Shown here: positions 62,804 to 64,000 of the stretch, piece after piece
Layout of the letters: every line of letters starts with the position of its first letter
Numbering within the stretch: the first letter of the stretch is position 1
DNA from: Echinometra lucunter
Lineage: Eukaryota; Echinodermata; Echinoidea; Camarodonta; Echinometridae
DNA: 64,000 nucleotides
Direction: 5' to 3'
Assembly (NCBI GenBank): GCA_029962745.1
Contig: CM057157.1
Span: forward strand, 4,873,678 to 4,937,677
The notes under the pieces: model-generated
Told to the model about the DNA's origin: nothing
Seen by the model: the letters and a program-made list of their open reading frames with translations, nothing else
Database searches by the model: none
Translations under genes and position numbers: made by a program

Positions 62804-63318
62804 GTGAGTTATCATCAAACCCTCTTTCATAACAGATCGTGATCAGGCCAATTCACCTTGCATAAAATCTAGACATCTGTGTAAGAGGAAATTCAGATGG
62901 GCATTTATATTTCATTTTAAATGCTGTTGATTTGGGCACATGCATTATCTTTGGTACAACAAAAAGACACCTTGCCTGTTACCATTAATTCAAGAAACCA
63001 GATAGCATATTGTTAAATTACTTGGGCATCTCAGGGTTTCAAGAAGTTAAAGATTGTTTTTTATATGGATAAGTAAATACTGGCCTTGGTAGAATTTGCC
63101 AAGGGATTATTCTTTGTAGTCACTGCTCCAAACAATGAATTACAAATCTTTTAATTCATTTTGTTTACTTCTCAGGCATGTTGCTTTCAGGCATGTTCCC
63201 CGGCATATTTAATTCAACGATTATGCTCTTTAGATATTGTCATTTATGACATTTGTGTAGAGAAACTTTAACTTTTGAGTTAAAAATTACGGTAAAATCT
63301 TAATCCTTTTTATTCCAG

Positions 63319-63583
63319 CCCGCTCTGAGAGGTACAACCATGAACTGGACTCGGATGATGAGGAACTTCCCGAAATTGGCAACTTCTCCACGTTCTCTCC
63401 TCGGTTCAGCCGGTCTTGCAGCAGTGTATCCCAGTCCTCTGACGACACGGAGAGAAGAGAGAGGTCTCACAGTGCTTCACTGCCTCTAGGGGATCTATCC
63501 CATCACTCCTTGCCTGCCAGGAACTCTCCACAGCTTCTGACGGTGGATGTCGACAGGGGTAGTAGTCTCCCACTTCCAGACAG
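63319..63583 (+). CDS. MAST: MAST exon: AGC C-terminal tail, last exon in window
   Basis: The acceptor is ttttattccag and the donor gtaacc; 265 nt, phase 1 in and phase 2 out. It completes DTRSERYNHELDSDDEELPE, then IGNFSTFSPRFSRSCSSVS and a long Ser/Arg-rich tail ending SLPLPD. Vertebrate MAST has DTRSERYHHMDSEDEE...FSSCSPRFSKVYSS at the same place. The reading frame leaves the window open, toward the central disordered region and PDZ domain. Confidence 0.95.
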
Positions 63584-64000
63584 GTAACCTTTGATCACCT
63601 TATTCTTGATAGTTCTCTAACCAGTATGTCAACTCTCAAATGAGTTGGTAATGCAGTACTTGAATACAGGATGCCATGATAGCAGAGGTTATTTTGACCC
63701 CTTGAACAATGGTAAGGTATCAAAGAACACACCTGAACATCAACAAGTGACACTCTAAAGATGTACATGGAGGGTACATTCCATTGGGAGAAAACAGATA
63801 TGTGTTTTTCCAATTTCATTCCTATACACTCTCATTAAATAATTCATTGAAAACCTGTTACTTTCAGGTACAGGTATTTCAGTGTGTCTACAATATGCAC
63901 CATTTGGTAATCTTTGCTGTGCTGTGTCCAAAATCTCTCAAGCACCTTAGGCATTAGTAGAGGGAGGTCTGCTCTGCTAGATTTTTCTTCTTTTATCATT

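Overview
The window is animal (metazoan) nuclear DNA, AT-rich and mostly intronic. It carries one recognisable protein-coding gene, on the + strand: a microtubule-associated serine/threonine kinase (MAST family, AGC group). An echinoderm, probably a sea urchin, is the best guess. The reasons are the strong over-representation of the palindromes TACATGTA and TAGGCCTA, dense GA/CA/CT microsatellites, abundant short inverted-repeat transposons with GGCCCCGTTTCATAAAA-type ends, and tRNA-headed SINEs. The species cannot be fixed from sequence alone.

Layout. 1-16339 is upstream or 5' intronic DNA with one weak candidate first exon (843-929). From 16340 to 63583 the MAST exons can be followed with canonical splice sites and matching phases: N-terminal LGQSAPSL block (16340-16651), a 29-nt microexon (20207-20235), a 23-kb intron, then Ser/Arg-rich and DUF1908-type pre-kinase exons (43512-54609), a linker (57494-57555), the kinase domain (57983-62803) and the start of the AGC C-terminal tail (63319-63583). 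The last exon ends on a donor, so the rest of the protein, including the PDZ domain expected in MAST kinases, lies beyond the window. A 57-nt in-frame exon at 47325-47381 looks like an alternative cassette.

Assembly quality. Three consecutive kinase exons (58501-60209) carry eight single-base indels, mostly at short homopolymers, but keep conserved MAST coding in the shifted frames. The next exon is split by exactly 500 N whose two edges repeat the same 23 bases, so that gap is almost certainly artificial. Together these break the kinase ORF on paper. The pattern fits sequence or assembly error better than a pseudogene.

The introns are rich in small non-autonomous transposons. They include four TTAA-flanked elements (one a 551-bp full-length hairpin, one with piggyBac-like CCC ends, and two copies of a third family in opposite orientation), a Tc1/mariner-like 232-bp element, several other TIR elements, a family of ~150-bp palindromes sharing one core but carrying different ends, a decayed element with a THAP-like zinc-finger remnant, and tRNA-derived SINEs. 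No bacterial, viral, CRISPR or operon-type feature was seen.
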